A stretch of DNA of 64,000 nucleotides from Ehrlichia ruminantium. GTDB lineage: Bacteria > Pseudomonadota > Alphaproteobacteria > Rickettsiales > Anaplasmataceae. Of the stretch, positions 17,023 to 27,421 are shown one piece after another (the stretch's first letter is position 1; each line of letters begins with the position of its first letter). The stretch lies in assembly GCF_009728835.1 (NCBI RefSeq), contig NZ_CP033455.1, positions 1,190,548 through 1,254,547 of the forward strand, in the 5' to 3' direction. Under the pieces are notes generated by a model. That model was not told the DNA's origin. It worked only from the letters and a program-made list of their open reading frames with translations, and did no database searches. The translations under genes and the position numbers were made by a program.

Positions 17023-18426
17023 CTAATACCCTGTTAAAATTCTTTCAACAAGCTCTTTAATCGTAGGAATATAACCATCTTTATAGAATTCATCTTCTAC
17101 AAATTTATAAGCATTGTGCCCAGAAAACATAAGTTCATGCTCATGATCTACTCCAGCAATAATATTTTGCAACGTTTTCTGAATACAAAAACTACGAGCA
17201 TCTGGCTTAATCCCAGTATTATAATCCCCATAGTCTTTCCAATTACTAAACCTACAATGACTCAAACATCCCATACAATTTATTTGATCTTCTCTTATGC
17301 TCCGTGATTTACTTTCAGTAACAAATATTAAAGTATTATCCGGTGTCTTTAAAGTATCTGTATAACCCATAGACATCCATGTTTCTGATAGTTTTTTATC
17401 ATCTGGATGAACATACACTTTTCTACCTCTACGACCAATAGAAAGTTCAACACTACATCGTTCACTGATTTGCTCTTCAAATACAATTTGACGTGCATTA
17501 CGTTCTTGCAATTCCTTGATAAACTCATTTTTAACAGCAGAAGAATAAAATCCTGTTGGACTAAATTTATTTAAAAATACATCCCCAGGTTTCAAAGACA
17601 TTAATTTTTTTTTCCATGCAGCAGATATAGGACTTTCCTGTGTTAACAAAGGTCTTGTTCCAAACTGAAATGCTATAGGACCAATCAAATTATTATCAAA
17701 CCATGATTCCCAATCTTTTAAATGCCATACACCACCTGCCATAATTAGTACTACATCAGACAATCCTATTTCATTCATATACTCACGAATTGCTGCAACT
17801 CGTTCAAAAGGCCCTTGAGGTTCATTAGGCGACTCGCTATTACTAAGACCGTTATGTCCACCAGCTAACCAAGGATCTTCATATACCACACCACCAAGAA
17901 GTACCTTAGAAAACTTCTGATAAGACCTTTGCCATAGGATTTTAAATGCTCTAGCAGATGAAACAATAGGATAGTAATACACTTGATATTGGGAAGCTAT
18001 TTCAGCTAGCTTATACGGCATTCCAGCTCCACAAGTAATACCATGAATTAAACCTCTTGCTTTTTCGAGTACACCATGAAGTATTTTTTGAGCACCTCCC
18101 ATTTCCCATAATATATTCATGTGTATTCGGCCTAATCCTGTAGATATATCATGTGCTACTTTAGCCTGACTCACCGCTGCATCAATACTATATTTTACTA
18201 ACTCATCATGACGCTCTAGTCTAGTCTTACCACGATATATCAAAGGTACATATTCTCCGTTATTATCCACCAATTTAGCACATGCCCCAGAAAATGTACC
18301 AACAGCAGATGCAGCAGCAAAAGCACCAGCTGTTTTACCATCACTTATACGTATACCTTTACCACCTTCTATTATTGGCCAGACACTTTTACCAGAAATT
18401 AACACCTTCTTAATTTTTTTACGCAA
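17023..18426 (-). CDS. Nitronate monooxygenase / 2-nitropropane dioxygenase-like flavoprotein
   Basis: This protein has 467 residues and begins with TTG (18426), supported by AAGGG six bases upstream. It is a TIM-barrel FMN enzyme by motif: IRISDGKTAGAFAAASAVGTFSGA near the N-terminus, HGITCGAGMPYKLAEIA, GGHNG and IMAGGVW in barrel-loop positions. The family oxidises nitronates, but many members have unknown substrates. The C-terminal part carries an additional CMGCLSHC and a later FC, a pattern that could bind a metal or Fe-S cluster and that I do not associate with the simple enzymes. It is monocistronic, convergent with ribE. Confidence 0.8.
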   Translation of the reverse strand: MRKKIKKVLISGKSVWPIIEGGKGIRISDGKTAGAFAAASAVGTFSGACAKLVDNNGEYVPLIYRGKTRLERHDELVKYSIDAAVSQAKVAHDISTGLGRIHMNILWEMGGAQKILHGVLEKARGLIHGITCGAGMPYKLAEIASQYQVYYYPIVSSARAFKILWQRSYQKFSKVLLGGVVYEDPWLAGGHNGLSNSESPNEPQGPFERVAAIREYMNEIGLSDVVLIMAGGVWHLKDWESWFDNNLIGPIAFQFGTRPLLTQESPISAAWKKKLMSLKPGDVFLNKFSPTGFYSSAVKNEFIKELQERNARQIVFEEQISERCSVELSIGRRGRKVYVHPDDKKLSETWMSMGYTDTLKTPDNTLIFVTESKSRSIREDQINCMGCLSHCRFSNWKDYGDYNTGIKPDARSFCIQKTLQNIIAGVDHEHELMFSGHNAYKFVEDEFYKDGYIPTIKELVERILTGY

Positions 18427-19348
18427 ACCAAACCCTTAATCAATTAACAGTGATACTACTTATTATTAATAAAATTTAAGTAGTTATTTTTATCATTTTT
18501 TTTTCAAACTAACAAGATCATAATCAATATAGTAAATCTTAAATTTAAGTTTATCTCACATAATTACTCAATGAATGGAACATGTATACATACAAATACC
18601 AGAAACAAATTTCTTACAAATATTGCATAGATTTTTTACAACTACTTTATAAATATACTCAGTAATCATGATTATCATTAGATAACTATTAACTAATACA
18701 ATTACGTACAATGAGTTGCAGATCAATAAAAATTAAAAACAGAATAAATTATACAGCTCCCTATTTTACAGTAAAACTACTATTTAACACTAAGCAATAT
18801 AGATAATAATACTATGATACTTAAATACTATACTATAAAAATTTTACAACTCACTGTGCAACTAAATGCTCTCATACTTATTAATAATGGTATACAAATT
18901 AATTCAAGAAAAACACAAATCTCTTAATATAATAAAAAAAATGTAAAGTATGAGAATTTATATAATTTGTATACTAATCTTACTATAGCTTTTATAGTTA
19001 ATTTACATCAAACATTACTATATATGCTTATAACAAAAACCTATAAAATTGCTTATAAACATATGCAATGTAGTCGCAATTAAAGTTATTTAATACTATG
19101 CAGAAAAACCCATAGCTCAACTACTACCTATCACACGTCATAGTGAGAGAATACACATTTTTCTTCGCTCATTCCTTCTTGAGGAAATTGTGAATTCAGT
19201 ATTATATCTGCGAGTACTTCTATAGCTATTTTGATATTTTTTTAAGAATTCCTACCAATATAACACCATTTAAACATAATATTTAATTATTTGTTGCAGT
19301 AATGTCATTCAAAATATAAACTTAACACATTAATTCCTCAGCAAAACT
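18427..19348. other. Non-coding region with an inverted fragment of the downstream protease gene
   Basis: No gene. The distal end carries, in inverted orientation, a fragment of the M16 protease gene (19110-19240; separate entry). The rest is A+T-rich and presumably includes promoters for the two divergent genes. Confidence 0.55.
19110..19240 (-). pseudogene. Inverted fragment of the M16 protease gene
   Basis: On the minus strand this stretch matches part of the protease gene at 19349-20614. The 58 bases at 19175-19232 are the exact reverse complement of 19637-19694 (coding for IAIEVLADIILNSQFPQE). Weaker similarity extends about 20-25 bases further, after which it diverges to a stop. The two arms face each other across 404 bp that include the start of the gene. 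Confidence 0.8.
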
Positions 19349-20614
19349 ATGTTGCCAAATATTACACAATTAAATAACAGTTTTACCATAATCACTGATA
19401 CTATGCCTTACGTGGAATCTGTCTCTATAAACATTTGGGTTAATGTTGGGAGTAGATATGAAAATACAAATATAACTGGTATTTCGCACTTCCTAGAACA
19501 TATGGCTTTTAAAGGCACTAAAACTCGTACAGCACTTGATATAGCACAGACTTTTGACAATATAGGAGGTAATTTTAATGCACATACGGATAGAGAGCAC
19601 ACTGTATATCATGTAAAAATATTGAAAAGAGATATAAAAATAGCTATAGAAGTACTCGCAGATATAATACTGAATTCACAATTTCCTCAAGAAGAAATAG
19701 ATAGGGAAAAAGGTGTGGTTTTACAGGAGATATACCAAACCAATGATTCCCCTACTAGTATAATTTTTGACAAATACATAGAAGCTGCTTATCCTAACCA
19801 AATATTCGGTAAATCTATTTTAGGGACGCCAGAATCAGTAAGCAATCTCTCTAAAGAAGACCTACGTACATATATGCAAGAACATTATCATGCTAGTAAC
19901 ATGCTATTGTCAGTAGCTGGTAATATTACACATAATGAAGTAGTAGATTTAGCTACTCAGTATTTTGCTAAAATGACAAGATCCATACCTAAAAGTATGA
20001 ATAAGTCTGTTTACGTAAGCGGTGAATATAGAGAAGTAAGAGATTTAGAACAAGTACATATAGTAATAGGATTCCCTAGTGTTTCGTATAAAGATGATCA
20101 ATTTTATACAATACAGATTCTCGATTCAATACTAGGTAACGGTATGTCATCACGCCTGTTTCAAAAAATTAGAGAACAACTAGGATTAGTTTATAGTATT
20201 TCATCTTTTAACTCAAGCTACAGTGATAATGGAATTTTTTCAATATACACAGCAACAGATAAAAATAACTTACCAAAATTACTAAATACCATTGCCACTG
20301 AGGTACAAAACATTCATACAAATCTAGAAGAGAATGAAGTAACAAGAGCAAAAGATAAGTTAACATCTGAAATATTAATGTCACGGGAAAGCACAACTGC
20401 ACGTGCAGAAGCATTAGGATATTATTACTCACATTATAACCGTTACATTACAAAAGAAGAATTACTAGAGAAGATTTCAAACATCACTATTGAAGATATT
20501 CTTAACTGCATTAATAAATTACTATGCAGTAATAACAAAATAACACTAGCAGCAATAGGACAAATTGAAACTCTACCTTCTTACAAAGACATAACACAAA
20601 TGTTTCATATATAA
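19349..20614 (+). CDS. M16 family zinc metallopeptidase (processing peptidase-like)
   Basis: This protein has 421 residues and belongs to the pitrilysin / mitochondrial processing peptidase beta type. The inverted zinc motif HFLEH is at 47-51, with the downstream Glu ligand likely E127 in VVLQEI, the spacing expected for the family. The M16 C-terminal domain follows, with the typical GNGMSSRLFQKIREQLGLVYS (about 264-284). It has no signal peptide, so it is cytoplasmic or, less likely, exported by another route. It stands alone. A 58-bp stretch of its coding sequence is present in inverted form upstream (19175-19232). Confidence 0.9.
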   Translation: MLPNITQLNNSFTIITDTMPYVESVSINIWVNVGSRYENTNITGISHFLEHMAFKGTKTRTALDIAQTFDNIGGNFNAHTDREHTVYHVKILKRDIKIAIEVLADIILNSQFPQEEIDREKGVVLQEIYQTNDSPTSIIFDKYIEAAYPNQIFGKSILGTPESVSNLSKEDLRTYMQEHYHASNMLLSVAGNITHNEVVDLATQYFAKMTRSIPKSMNKSVYVSGEYREVRDLEQVHIVIGFPSVSYKDDQFYTIQILDSILGNGMSSRLFQKIREQLGLVYSISSFNSSYSDNGIFSIYTATDKNNLPKLLNTIATEVQNIHTNLEENEVTRAKDKLTSEILMSRESTTARAEALGYYYSHYNRYITKEELLEKISNITIEDILNCINKLLCSNNKITLAAIGQIETLPSYKDITQMFHI

Positions 20615-21562
20615 AAAAGTAGCATATAACAATAATACCTGTAATATCCTTGAATTATTACACTCTAACTATACAATAATTATGAGTAATGTTAGTGATA
20701 TATAAAAACAGTAATTCATATATTTTTCAAAAAAACTTATTATATTCTTTAATAACAAAATATTACACAGCTATATGAATATAATTTATTAATTTTCAAA
20801 GTTGTAAATACTCTAATAAATAACAACATAGTCAATTATTTAGGAAAATCCATAAAATATAATCTAGGATATTCATAATTTTAATAGACAATACAACAAA
20901 CATTGCTGCATAGCATATTATTTAAATTCCATATGAATATAATTAAAGATAAAAAAAGTACATTATTATTTTTTTCGCGATCTATAAAATTAATCATCAA
21001 GATAAAGTAGGTCGTTAATCACATATATTTCAGTGTACACATTAAGTTATGTTATAATTGTACAGTGCATTGGTTAGTAATAGAATAAAAGTATAGTATA
21101 ATAAATTATTAAAGTGTTATACATATTGAAACTTTAATTTTCTGTATAGTATAAAAAATTAAGCATCATAATTTGACAATAGTTTGGTTTGTCCTATAGA
21201 CATTCCAGGTTGGAACGAAACCCTTATAAATACAGAAAATCCGACACCTGTTCCACAACAAAAGTTTAAGTACTAAACCAGTGTATATGGTGAATACAGT
21301 GATAAAAATACACTAAACTAACAATATTATAATAATCCTTAACCTACAAATTTGTATTATCTGATATAATTGTACAATTACTTCAAACACACAAAACAAT
21401 AAGAAAACAAGGTTAGTAAACCATGCTAAGAAACAGAATTACACTACTAGATTAAGTACAGAAGTATTAAAAAGTCAACCTTCCCCTATTCATTAAGTTA
21501 AGTATACATTTAATATGCACATTACAATAACAGTATTATAGAATCATACATACAAGATAGAT
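20615..21562. other. Non-coding region with a promoter-like site and a short gene fragment
   Basis: No intact gene. A locally G+C-richer patch at 21170-21290 stands out. On the plus strand it holds TTGACA/TATAGA with a 16-bp spacer (21175-21202). On the minus strand it reads a short coding-like fragment ending ...FQPGMSIGQTKLLSNYDA before a stop near 21166. Which of these is real cannot be decided by eye. Confidence 0.45.
21175..21202 (+). promoter_or_regulatory. Candidate sigma70-type promoter without a downstream ORF
   Basis: TTGACA, a 16-bp spacer and TATAGA form a good consensus. No ORF follows on the plus strand, and the next 60 bases contain complementary segments (CAGGT with ACCTG, GGAAC with GTTCC), so a small RNA is possible. 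The same patch is also readable as a minus-strand coding fragment, which weakens the call. Confidence 0.3.
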
Positions 21563-22300
21563 TTAGTGAACATCATCATGTGGATTACCATTAGATAATG
21601 AATAATTAGGATGTAACATAATTAGTTCATTAATTGTCTCAGAAAAACTTTCAACATCATGTGCTTTATCATACTTCTTCCCATTAATAAAAAATACAGG
21701 CGTAGCATTTACCTGTAATTTTCTACTTGCAACAAATTTTTCCTGAATAATATAGTTCATAATATCTTCATCATTAACACACTTGTTAAATCTTTCCTCA
21801 CTAATATTACTAATTTTTGCAATATTAGATAATACCCCTAAATCCCTATAATTAGTGACTAATGCCTCTATAGAACTGAATACAGCTTTATTATATGTAA
21901 AGAAACTACTAGCAGTATCATAGCACGTACCCAACATAGCAGCCTTCAGTGATACATAATCTAGAGGAAAATTCCGAAAAATGTATAATAACTTGCCTTC
22001 CTTAATATACTTACTTTCTAACACTGGAAATATATTTAACGCAAAATGTGCACAATGCATACACGAGAAAGATGCATACTCTATCATTACTACTGGAGCT
22101 TTCGTATTACCTAGGAATCGGTCATTAGGTAACAATGTTAACAATTCTTTAGGAGAAATATCATCACTAATTTTAACTAAAGTATCAGAGTAAAATTTAT
22201 GCTGGCTTTCTTGAACATTAACACCATCACAAAATGCAGCACCACAATAAAACACTGCAATCAAAATACAAAACAGCTTACCTATTACCAATAACCTCAT
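21563..22300 (-). CDS. dsb: DsbA-family thiol:disulfide oxidoreductase (ehrlichial Dsb)
   Basis: This protein has 245 residues. A signal peptide occupies about residues 1-24, placing the enzyme in the periplasm. The thioredoxin-fold active site CMHC is at 80-83 in the context EYASFSCMHC, and the cis-proline loop VNATPVFFING appears later. The DSBA-type helical insertion lies between. It probably introduces or rearranges disulfides in exported, Cys-containing proteins, of which this window has several. It follows secB on the same strand by 68 bp, so export chaperone and disulfide enzyme may be co-transcribed. Confidence 0.9.
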   Translation of the reverse strand: MRLLVIGKLFCILIAVFYCGAAFCDGVNVQESQHKFYSDTLVKISDDISPKELLTLLPNDRFLGNTKAPVVMIEYASFSCMHCAHFALNIFPVLESKYIKEGKLLYIFRNFPLDYVSLKAAMLGTCYDTASSFFTYNKAVFSSIEALVTNYRDLGVLSNIAKISNISEERFNKCVNDEDIMNYIIQEKFVASRKLQVNATPVFFINGKKYDKAHDVESFSETINELIMLHPNYSLSNGNPHDDVH

Positions 22301-22368
22301 AAGACAAAAAACCCATATCCATATATAAAATATTTATACAAATCAAGTACACCAGTAATCCTAAAACA

Positions 22369-22896
22369 TTAATTTATGGAAGTATCATTATCATTTTGCC
22401 CAGCACCTTGCTTAAGTTGATTTTCATACATAGTTTTAAAATCAACTATATCAAGCATAAGAGGTGGGAAACCACTTGAAGAAGTAGCTCTAGCAATGAG
22501 CTCTCTAACAAATGGGAATAAAATACTTGGAGCAGTGACCAATAACATATCTTTTATTTCTTGTTGACTTAAATCAACTTCACTATTTTCAGTATTACTT
22601 TTTATAGCAAACACACCACAATATTTAATTTCACAAATAAATGCTACAGTATTTTGAACACGAGCTTCTGCATTAACTTGTAATGTAACCTCATATAGAG
22701 AAGAAGATAGACTATTGGCATTATCTTTATCTTTTTGATCATCTACTTTAATTGGAAGACTAATAGAACTAACATTAACAGAAATATTAATATCAGGTGC
22801 AGCCTTATTCATCATAACAAAAATCTGTGGAGAATTTGGATTTTCAAAAGAAAGGTCCTTAATATACTGCGCCTTAACGTCTAATTTATATGACAT
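22369..22896 (-). CDS. secB: Protein-export chaperone SecB
   Basis: SecB binds unfolded preproteins and delivers them to SecA. The protein has 175 residues. The N-terminal [16 protein letters not shown] is the strongest family signature, followed by the beta-rich core ([28 protein letters not shown]) and the C-terminal helix region with [24 protein letters not shown]. The start ATG (22896) follows GGAGCTC. It is the first gene of a probable two-gene unit with the downstream dsb. Confidence 0.95.
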   Translation of the reverse strand: MSYKLDVKAQYIKDLSFENPNSPQIFVMMNKAAPDINISVNVSSISLPIKVDDQKDKDNANSLSSSLYEVTLQVNAEARVQNTVAFICEIKYCGVFAIKSNTENSEVDLSQQEIKDMLLVTAPSILFPFVRELIARATSSSGFPPLMLDIVDFKTMYENQLKQGAGQNDNDTSIN

Positions 22897-23012
22897 ACTA
22901 CATGAGCTCCAAAGTAAAAATAATGTAATTAATTATTGATTAACGTACACTAAGCTATAATATTAGTTAAGTATACGTAGTATGCACTTTTGTCAATAAA
23001 AATTAGGATTAT

Positions 23013-23654
23013 ATGGTTGAATTAGCAATATATGCATTTGTAGCAGCATTCATTTTTTTTCGTCTATATAACTCTCTTGGAAGAACTTCAGGATTACAAC
23101 CAAATAATCACGTCCAACCTGTAAGTATTTTAATACAAGAAGATCATAGTCACGATTACACCGACATCGATATAGAATCAATTATGGAATCCTGCAGCGA
23201 TAATGATAAATCCATCATTAATACCATAAAAAGGAAAGACCGGGAATTTTCCCTAAAATATTTTATGGATGGATCAATGAAAGCATTTGATATTATCATT
23301 AAAGCTTTAAATGAAGAAAATACACAAGTTTTATCATCACTACTTGATAAAAACGTGTATAACTCATTCTTAGAAGAGATAGAATACCGAAAACAAGTCG
23401 GCCATATACATGAGGATGTAATCGTATCCGTAGTATATCATAAAATAATTAAGCTAGACATATCAGGAAATATTGTATACATTACACTAAAGTTTATCAG
23501 TGAACAAATAAACTTTGTAAAAGACCAAGAAGGTAATATTTTACAAGGCAGTACATCAAAAATCAATAAGATCGAAGACATATGGACATTTAGAAAAGAT
23601 ATATCACTTCTTACAAGTAAAAAGTGGTATCTAAGTTCCATTGAATCTGTATAG
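23013..23654 (+). CDS. Tim44-like domain protein
   Basis: This protein has 213 residues. A hydrophobic N-terminal anchor (about 3-20) is followed by FFRLYNSLGR, a linker, and the Tim44/MBA1-like fold from about residue 85 (KYFMDGSMKAFDIIIKALN... to the C-terminus). In alphaproteobacteria these proteins are membrane-bound relatives of mitochondrial Tim44, and their exact role is uncertain. The start ATG 23013 has AGGA upstream. It is divergent from secB with 116 bp between the starts. A J-domain membrane protein elsewhere in the window (61966-62367) is a relative of Tim14, the mitochondrial partner. Confidence 0.85.
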   Translation: MVELAIYAFVAAFIFFRLYNSLGRTSGLQPNNHVQPVSILIQEDHSHDYTDIDIESIMESCSDNDKSIINTIKRKDREFSLKYFMDGSMKAFDIIIKALNEENTQVLSSLLDKNVYNSFLEEIEYRKQVGHIHEDVIVSVVYHKIIKLDISGNIVYITLKFISEQINFVKDQEGNILQGSTSKINKIEDIWTFRKDISLLTSKKWYLSSIESV

Positions 23655-24317
23655 AATTTGGATCAGAATGCATAATCAAGTCTTCTTTCTGATAGGCAAA
23701 CTTACATATAGTCTTTTACAAAATATCATTTTTATATTAAGTAAATATAAAATTTATGAATAATATCAAGATTGGTTGTAATATTTAAGAATAATACATA
23801 AAACAATGCTATCTAAGCACAATAGACAACCTATCAAAGTTATTAAATAATCATCAGAAATCTAATCAACCATAATCACATATAGCAATAAGTCACTGTA
23901 CTATTAATTCTCACGTATCCTGCACAATCAAGATTATTTATCCTAAACATAGATGAAATAATATTTAGAACACCATTACTACTAAGTAAATTAATTAATG
24001 CACAATCATATAGAATATTTGCATGCTATACATAGCAATTTTTAAAAAGTCATTTTGAAAAGAACAATTATACATTTTTTTACAATTGTAATACTATTTT
24101 GACGATAACAAATAGCCAAAACATATAACAAAGTGAATTATAACATTTACATCTAGTAAAGAAGAAAAATTATTTTAATCATATAGATGACATTACAAAA
24201 TAAATAGATCAGTTACGTAGAAATATAATTTATAGCATTATATTATATAACGAATATGTTATGCCCAAACACAACATATATATCTACTCAAAGTAGATAT
24301 ATATGTTTAAAATGTTC
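23655..24317. other. Non-coding gap between convergent genes, with a hairpin
   Basis: No gene. A strong 16-bp hairpin lies just downstream of the MFS gene (24273-24307). The remaining 600 bp show nothing recognisable. Confidence 0.5.
24273..24307 (-). terminator. Hairpin downstream of the MFS gene, 16-bp stem, 3-nt loop
   Basis: The 16 bases at 24273-24288 are exactly complementary to 24292-24307 with a 3-nt loop. The structure begins 10 bp after the MFS stop codon on the minus strand. The stem is A+T-rich and no long T-run follows, so it is a probable, not certain, transcription end. Confidence 0.6.
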
Positions 24318-25535
24318 CTATGTCACACGCTTTCTATCCTGATATTTTAAATATGAAAACCCTAATAATCCTATCAACAGTCCAAAAGGTATGCATAACA
24401 TAGAATTTAACATTAAAGTCTTATCGTATACTGGTACTGAATCAACAATTTTTCCATCCCATGATAAATCCAACACATAAGATATAGCAGTATGAAAGAA
24501 ATAACCAAATCCCATGACTATCATATTGTTCACAGCACTAGTTAGCGCCACTATACTACTGTCAACACAACGTAATATCTGATCAGTCGCTATAATCTGA
24601 TATGCAGAAAAGAACCCCAAAACAAAAAATGATATCAACACCAGTACCACACTAGAACTAGCAATAAACATCAAACCAAAAGCACCAAGCATAGCTACAG
24701 CAGATAATATGAGAAGATTATAACTATTAAATGACTTCTCTAACATATATGGCAATCCAAATGCACCAAAACACACACCAAAAAATATCATAGATGGCAA
24801 TAAAGCTGCTGATTCTTGACTTACATTACTTACTGTCCTTAAGAAAGATGAAGCCCAACCATCAGCAAAACCTTCTAAAGGTCCTATCATAAACCCAGCA
24901 AGTAAACTTATGATTATAATATATTTATTCAATAATACTAACTTAAGTTTCTTACAAACATTACCTGACTCACTGGAAGAACCATTATACGGCAAAATAA
25001 ATACATATAATAACAGTGCTAATAGAAGCCCTATACCAATAAATCCAATAAATAAATGTTCCCAGCCAAACTTATCTAACAAAGACAATACTGGAAGTCC
25101 ACCATACATAGCACCCAATAGTCCTATGATAATAGAGAAACCTACCATTTTTGCAAATTTCTCATTATAGTACATACTAGCAATCTTAAAAATTCCTAAA
25201 GCAGCTCCAGCAGATCCTATTCCACTAATTATCCTACCAATTTGTACAAATAACCATACATCTGATATTACTAAAGGAACTAATCCAACAACCGTTAAAA
25301 CAGCACATACTGATAGTATTACCTTAGGTCCATATTTATCCAGAAAGAACCCTATAGGAATATGGGCCATAGTATATCCAATGTAATATAAACCTAAAAA
25401 TTGGCCAAATGCTACATTATTAATATTAAACTTTACTATACATATAGAAGAAATGGCATTAGGCATAACCCTTAATACATACTGATATGCATAGAATATT
25501 GAAACTAAAGACCATATAAAAAATTTCCTATTCAA
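24318..25535 (-). CDS. MFS transporter
   Basis: This protein has 405 residues and about 12 TM segments. It has the MFS signature between TM2 and TM3 (GFFLDKYGPKVIL), a GxGxAG-type stretch (GRIISGIGSAGAALGIF) and the usual two six-helix halves with a central loop near 190. The substrate cannot be read from sequence; intracellular Rickettsiales use such transporters for metabolite or osmolyte uptake. The start is TTG 25535 with GGAGG eight bases upstream. It follows tmk on the same strand with 56 bp between, and a hairpin closes it. Confidence 0.85.
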   Translation of the reverse strand: MNRKFFIWSLVSIFYAYQYVLRVMPNAISSICIVKFNINNVAFGQFLGLYYIGYTMAHIPIGFFLDKYGPKVILSVCAVLTVVGLVPLVISDVWLFVQIGRIISGIGSAGAALGIFKIASMYYNEKFAKMVGFSIIIGLLGAMYGGLPVLSLLDKFGWEHLFIGFIGIGLLLALLLYVFILPYNGSSSESGNVCKKLKLVLLNKYIIIISLLAGFMIGPLEGFADGWASSFLRTVSNVSQESAALLPSMIFFGVCFGAFGLPYMLEKSFNSYNLLILSAVAMLGAFGLMFIASSSVVLVLISFFVLGFFSAYQIIATDQILRCVDSSIVALTSAVNNMIVMGFGYFFHTAISYVLDLSWDGKIVDSVPVYDKTLMLNSMLCIPFGLLIGLLGFSYLKYQDRKRVT

Positions 25536-25591
25536 AATAACCTCCTACTCATAAATTACTTAAAAAATAAATTTTAGATGCTATATTTATT

Positions 25592-26200
25592 TTATGTTGC
25601 TTGCAATATTTTTATCGTCTTCAAATATATAGCACTTATTTCATTAATATTCTTCGTTGCATCTACATTAGTAATTAGATAACAACGGTGTTGATTTTTT
25701 TTTACAATATCATGAAATCCTTCTCTCACTCGAGAATAAAATTCCAAATCAACAAATTCATATCCATTACGATTAGCCCTAGAAATAGATTGATTAATAT
25801 CAGAATCAAGAACAAACGTAATATTTGGGTAAATATCAACCACTAAGTCATTTAACCCTTCAATTAACTTACAATCAATTCCATGACCATAACCCTGATA
25901 TGCAATCGTAGAATCAACAAATCTATCACAAATTACTATTTTCTTCTCAATCAACGCAGGTTTAATCACTTTCATAAAATGTTCCCTACGCATAGCAATA
26001 AAAAACAATAATTCTGATAACTTATCCACATTCTTAGTACTAAATAACAAATTACGTACCGACTCAGTAAAAAAAGTCCCACCAGGTTCTCTAGTCAATA
26101 AAACATTATCAACACCATATACTCCTGATAAGTAGTCAGTTAGTAGCCTTGATTGAGTGGTTTTACCTGAACCATCTATTCCTTCAAAAGTAATAAACAT
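25592..26200 (-). CDS. tmk: Thymidylate kinase
   Basis: The enzyme phosphorylates dTMP to dTDP in the dTTP pathway, in the cytoplasm. The protein has 202 residues, standard for the family. The P-loop GIDGSGKTTQS is at about 7-17, followed by TREPGGT, and the DR motif appears in CDRFVDSTIAYQGYG. The start ATG is supported by GGAG upstream. It lies between fabD and the MFS gene on the same strand. Confidence 0.95.
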   Translation of the reverse strand: MFITFEGIDGSGKTTQSRLLTDYLSGVYGVDNVLLTREPGGTFFTESVRNLLFSTKNVDKLSELLFFIAMRREHFMKVIKPALIEKKIVICDRFVDSTIAYQGYGHGIDCKLIEGLNDLVVDIYPNITFVLDSDINQSISRANRNGYEFVDLEFYSRVREGFHDIVKKNQHRCYLITNVDATKNINEISAIYLKTIKILQAT

Positions 26201-26446
26201 AATAAACTCCTATATAAACTCAGCAAAAACACACTATTCATATTTAACAACATGAAAGAAATAACACTGCTGCACCAATAACAACACCCCAGAAAGCTTT
26301 AGTACTAATACTTACTAAAACTAAAGAGCATAATCATATGACACATGCATTGCAATATTGCAAAAGCACATGAAAAACATAGGATGTAATCGGAAAAACT
26401 ACAAAGATATCAACAGAAAGAAACCCTGTTAACTATAAAATCAGGC

Positions 26447-27421
26447 TTATGCCTTAACACATTCTGCTGTAAGATGTCGCATTAATAGATCTATAGAATC
26501 AGCAGTATTAACACTAACTGTTGAGACACTTGTATGAATTCTCTTCATTAAACCTGATAATACAGTACCAGGCCCAATCTCAACAAAGCTTGTACATCCT
26601 TGTCTTACCATATACAAGATACTCTCACGCCATCGTACTTTACTAACTACTTGCTTTGCTATCAGATCTTTTATCATAATACAATCAGTATATTCTCTTG
26701 CAGAAACATTAGATACAATGTCCACTAGTGGCATCCTAATTTCAATGCTTTCAAGAAACTGCTGTAATTTTTCATATGCAGAACTCATTAATGATGAGTG
26801 AAACGGTCCACTAACTTGTAGTTTGATAGCCTTCTTTATATTAGTACCCTTAATCAAATCCGGCAACCGTTGAAGTACTTCACTAACACCACTAACAACA
26901 ACTTGTCCTTCACAATTATCATTTGCTATTTCACAAACTCCATATTCTTGTGCAACTTTTACAACTTTTTCTACATCTTCTAGAGTACCACCTATTAAAG
27001 CACACATCCCTCCATATCCAAGAGGTACTGCATCATACATAGCCTGACTTCTTACAAGTAAAAGCTGTGTAACTTCAGATAATGTTAACGCTCCAGATGC
27101 ACATAGTGCTACACATTCTCCTAGCGAATGCCCAGCCATATATTTTACCTGATTAAATAAATGTACTGGAGTTCCCAGCACATACTCTACTGCACGCAAC
27201 GTAGCAATAGAAGCCACCATAAGTGCTAATTGAGCATTATCAGTTGAAGTCAATTCTTCAATTGAACCTTCAAACATGATCTTAGATAATTTTTTATTAA
27301 GGATATCATCCACCTCATGGAAAACATATCGTGCAACAGCAAAATTATCGTATATGTTTTTTCCCATAGACACAAATTGAGACCCTTGTCCAGGAAACAT
27401 CAAAATCATCCATTTAAGCAC
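26447..27421 (-). CDS. fabD: Malonyl-CoA:ACP transacylase
   Basis: The enzyme transfers malonyl groups from CoA to acyl carrier protein, starting type II fatty acid synthesis. The protein has up to 324 residues from GTG 27421; no good ribosome-binding site distinguishes this from ATG at codon 5 (27409), which would give MILMFPGQGSQ. The motif FPGQGSQ and the nucleophile serine in GHSLGE (S99 in this numbering) are present, as is the active-site His in GPFHSSLM. It is followed on the same strand by tmk after 246 bp. Confidence 0.95.
   Translation of the reverse strand: MLKWMILMFPGQGSQFVSMGKNIYDNFAVARYVFHEVDDILNKKLSKIMFEGSIEELTSTDNAQLALMVASIATLRAVEYVLGTPVHLFNQVKYMAGHSLGECVALCASGALTLSEVTQLLLVRSQAMYDAVPLGYGGMCALIGGTLEDVEKVVKVAQEYGVCEIANDNCEGQVVVSGVSEVLQRLPDLIKGTNIKKAIKLQVSGPFHSSLMSSAYEKLQQFLESIEIRMPLVDIVSNVSAREYTDCIMIKDLIAKQVVSKVRWRESILYMVRQGCTSFVEIGPGTVLSGLMKRIHTSVSTVSVNTADSIDLLMRHLTAECVKA

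Noticed and set aside
18871..18976. Complementary words (TCTCATACT with AGTATGAGA; GTATACAAATT with AATTTGTATAC) upstream of the M16 protease
   Set aside because: The words occur in the wrong order to form one nested hairpin and are short; probably chance in A+T-rich DNA.
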